From assembly GCF_022712115.1 (NCBI RefSeq), contig NZ_JALAHB010000043.1, positions 1 through 32,893 on the forward strand: a stretch of DNA of 32,893 nucleotides, given 5' to 3'. The translations under genes and the position numbers were made by a program. A model generated the notes under the pieces. The model was not told where the DNA came from. It searched no databases and was given only the letters and a program-made list of their open reading frames with translations. Below are positions 30,629 through 32,893 of the stretch, in pieces (position 1 is the first letter of the stretch; each line of letters begins with the position of its first letter). The DNA is from Brevibacterium sp. (GTDB lineage Bacteria; Actinomycetota; Actinomycetes; Actinomycetales; Brevibacteriaceae).

Positions 30629-32734
30629 ATGTCACATCTGCGAATGCCCGCCGCGCTGGCGGCCGCCGTCCTCGTGGGACTGCCCGCCACCTCGGCCGCG
30701 GCCATGCCCGCCCCGGAGGCGGCTGCACCCCTCTCCCTCTCCGTCCTCGCCACCACGGACGTGCACGGACACGTCCTCAACTGGGACTACTTCACCAACG
30801 GGCCCTACCCGGCAGGTGAGGAACTGGGCCTGGCGCGGGCCAGGACCGTCATCGACGAGGTCCGCAGCGAGAAGGGCGAGGACTCCGTCCTCCTCTTCGA
30901 CAACGGCGACTCCATCCAGGGAAGCCCGCTGACCTCCTACTACTCCGCAACACAGCCGGTGACGGAGACGGGGGAGCAGCACCCCATGGCCGTGGCCAAC
31001 TCCGTCATGGACTACGACGCGCAGGTGGTGGGCAACCACGAGTACAACTACGGGCTGGACATGCTCGATCTGTACGCCTCGCAGGTGGACTTCCCGGTGC
31101 TGGCCGCCAACGCGGTGGACGTCGCCTCCGGCGAGCCACACAACCCTCCCACCACCATGATCGAGCGCGAGATCGACGGGGAGACGGTGCAGGTGGGCGT
31201 CGTGGGACTGACCACGCCGGGCTCGCGGGTCTGGGACAAGAAGCACCTGGACGGGAAGATCGAGTTCGCCGACATCGTGGAGACGGCCAAGACGTACGCC
31301 CCGCAGCTCAAGGAGCAGGGCGCGGACGTGGTCATCGCCCTCTCGCACAGCGGCAAGGACCCGCAGTCCCAGACCTGGGACCCGGACCAGCTCCAGGAGA
31401 ACCTCTCCCGCACCCTCGCGGAGCAGGTGCCGGAGATCGACGTGGTGGTCGCCGGCCACTCGCACCTGGACGAGCCGGAGGAGGTCGTCACACAGACGGA
31501 CGGCACCCGGGCCCTCATCACCCAGCCCTACTACTGGGGGCGTTCGCTTAACGAGGTGGAGCTCAGCCTGGTGCCGGAGGAGTCCGGCGAGGGCTTCGAG
31601 GTGGACTGGGAGGACACGGCGCCCAGCGTCACCCCGCACTACCTCCAGGGTGACGTGGAGGAGAGCCCGGAGATGGTCTCCGCGATCTCCTCCCATCACC
31701 AGGCCACCGTGGACTACGTCAATCAGAAGGTGGGCACGGCCACGGAGACCATGAGCGGTGCCACCTCCCGCTACGAGGACACCGCCATCCTGGACTTCGT
31801 GGGGATGGTGATGACGGAGACCGCCGAGGCCGGGCTCGTGGGCACGGAGTACGAGGACCTGCCCGTGCTCGCGCAGACTTCCCCCTTCAGCCGCGACGCC
31901 GTCTTCAACGCCGGCGATGTGAGCGTCGCGGACGTGGGCGGCCTCTACATCTATGACAACACCCTCGCCGGTGTGAAGCTGGACGGTGCGCAGCTCAAGG
32001 CATACCTCGAACGTGCGGCGAGCTTCTACGAGCAGGTCGAGGAGGGCGCGGACTTCGATCCGGCCGAGGTGTCCAACGCCTACGACGAGGGGGACGGTCG
32101 CGACCGCCCCGACTACACCTATGACGCTCTCACCGGCGTGGACTACGACATCAACATCTCCCGGCCCGTGGGCGAGCGGATCGAGAACATCCGCATGGCC
32201 GATGGCTCCGAGGTGGGGGAGGACGACGAGTTCGTCCTCGCCATCAACAACTATCGTCAGTCCGGCGGCAGCGGCTACCCGGTCGCAGACCTCGAAGAGG
32301 TCTACAACGAGCAGGTGGAGATCCGCGAGGCGCTCATCGACTGGACGGTGGAGAACCAGGTCATCGATCCGTCCGGCTTCTTCCGGGAGAACTGGGTGCT
32401 GACCTCGGAGACGCTGGATCGCGGCGACGGCGGTCCCTCCGAGGAGCCGACCGAGGAGCCCACCGGGCAGCCGACGGACGGCCCCGGCGAGGAACCGAGC
32501 GACGACCCCGGCGACCGGCCCAGCGGCGAGCCGACCGGCGATCCCGGAGACGGCCCGAGCGAGGAGCCGAACGGTCAGCCCGGTGGGGACGACAGCGACG
32601 GTTCCGGTGACGAGGAGGCAGGTCCGCGCCTCCCGCGCACCGGCACGGAGATCGCAGGTCTGGCCGGCCTCGGCGTCCTCCTGGCCGGGCTGGGTGCCGG
32701 GGCAGTGGTGCTCGCTCGCCGCCGCAGGGTCTGA
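30629..32734 (+). CDS. cell-wall-anchored 5'-nucleotidase / cyclic phosphodiesterase
   Basis: This enzyme of 701 residues has a signal peptide (1-26), a metallophosphatase domain, a 5'-nucleotidase C-terminal domain, an acidic Pro/Glu/Gly stalk and a sorting signal. Metal motifs are TDVHGH (43-48), NGDSIQG (92-98), GNHEYNYG (135-142) and AGHSH further on. The substrate-binding block NYRQSGGSGYP is present. It probably removes phosphate from extracellular nucleotides, possibly also 2',3'-cyclic ones as CpdB does. The stalk of about 70 residues (near 597-665) has loose tetra- to hexapeptide repeats such as EEPT and GDPGD. LPRTG (668-672), a hydrophobic helix and RRRR allow sortase attachment to the wall. 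ATG 30629 is set by the -10 element upstream. Confidence 0.87.
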   Translation: MSHLRMPAALAAAVLVGLPATSAAAMPAPEAAAPLSLSVLATTDVHGHVLNWDYFTNGPYPAGEELGLARARTVIDEVRSEKGEDSVLLFDNGDSIQGSPLTSYYSATQPVTETGEQHPMAVANSVMDYDAQVVGNHEYNYGLDMLDLYASQVDFPVLAANAVDVASGEPHNPPTTMIEREIDGETVQVGVVGLTTPGSRVWDKKHLDGKIEFADIVETAKTYAPQLKEQGADVVIALSHSGKDPQSQTWDPDQLQENLSRTLAEQVPEIDVVVAGHSHLDEPEEVVTQTDGTRALITQPYYWGRSLNEVELSLVPEESGEGFEVDWEDTAPSVTPHYLQGDVEESPEMVSAISSHHQATVDYVNQKVGTATETMSGATSRYEDTAILDFVGMVMTETAEAGLVGTEYEDLPVLAQTSPFSRDAVFNAGDVSVADVGGLYIYDNTLAGVKLDGAQLKAYLERAASFYEQVEEGADFDPAEVSNAYDEGDGRDRPDYTYDALTGVDYDINISRPVGERIENIRMADGSEVGEDDEFVLAINNYRQSGGSGYPVADLEEVYNEQVEIREALIDWTVENQVIDPSGFFRENWVLTSETLDRGDGGPSEEPTEEPTGQPTDGPGEEPSDDPGDRPSGEPTGDPGDGPSEEPNGQPGGDDSDGSGDEEAGPRLPRTGTEIAGLAGLGVLLAGLGAGAVVLARRRRV

Positions 32735-32820
32735 TCCGGACTGTGCAGGGCGGCGCCTGCGCTGCTCACGGCCTCCACGGCATCGGGGTTCCCCACCCGG
32801 ATGTGCGGTGACAGCGGTAG

Positions 32821-32843
32821 GGCCCCGACGGGGGAGCGGGGCC
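32821..32843. terminator. possible terminator hairpin
   Basis: GGCCCCG (32821-32827) pairs with CGGGGCC (32837-32843) around a nine-base loop, 86 bases after the nucleotidase stop. The remaining bases to the window end show no recognisable gene. Confidence 0.3.
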
Positions 32844-32893
32844 GCCGCGAGGGTGGGGGAGATGGCCCAGGTCGTCGGCGGGACAGGAGGAGA

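Noticed and set aside
1-32893. tRNA, rRNA, phage or transposon genes
   Set aside because: No cloverleaf, rRNA-like stretch, integrase or transposase motif was seen by eye; a covariance-model search was not possible.

Overview
The window is about 33 kb of very GC-rich DNA. It has dense genes, GTG starts, GTGA/ATGA stop-start overlaps and strong G/C bias at third codon positions. Several genes appear leaderless, with a TANNNT hexamer six to eight bases before the start codon. Together with an LPxTG-type cell-wall anchor, an LCP cell-wall ligase and an SseA-SufE pair, this points to a chromosomal segment of an actinobacterium, probably of Micrococcales/Brevibacterium type. The genus is a guess. 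I see no rRNA, tRNA, CRISPR array, phage or insertion sequence.

Layout. (1) 1-4.0 kb: a release-factor-like baeRF protein, an atypical SDR oxidoreductase, a repeat/palindrome element, an alpha/beta hydrolase and a membrane-anchored PH-like protein. The PH-like protein is followed in frame, past its stop, by a pentapeptide-repeat tail. (2) 4.1-7.0 kb: the overlapping operon sseA-sufE-PTH2-like, convergent with a YdeI-like protein. (3) 7.2-9.6 kb: a BCCT osmolyte transporter and a GlsB-type membrane protein. (4) 9.7-14.4 kb: a minus-strand set for ketone or secondary-alcohol breakdown, made of a butanediol-dehydrogenase-like gene broken by one amber codon, a carboxylesterase and a Baeyer-Villiger monooxygenase. 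(5) 14.6-18.4 kb: LCP ligase, PPK2 polyphosphate kinase, acyl desaturase and cold-shock protein. (6) 18.9-22.1 kb: a YeiH-type exporter with a small His-rich membrane partner, then two frameshifted genes (a decayed relative of the PH-like protein and a NUDIX hydrolase). (7) 22.2-25.0 kb: YchJ-like, VOC, OsmC and HhH-GPD proteins, then a ParDE toxin-antitoxin pair with a palindromic operator. (8) 25.2-32.9 kb: beta-propeller protein, sugar porter, LLM flavin oxidoreductase, PPP-type phosphatase, lipoprotein, a remnant of an MDMPI-type gene and a wall-anchored 5'-nucleotidase.

Two themes stand out. First, three unlinked redox or sulfur transcription units (SDR, sseA-sufE, LLM oxidoreductase) each carry GGAAT-N17/18/19-GTT at promoter distance. 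This is the form recognised by SigR/SigH thiol-stress ECF sigma factors, so they may form one regulon. Second, the window holds an unusual number of disrupted reading frames: an amber codon, three frameshifts in two neighbouring genes, a coding-like frame with no start, a remnant, and a tail behind an in-frame TGA. Either this strain is losing genes or the assembly has errors, and read-level checking would decide.
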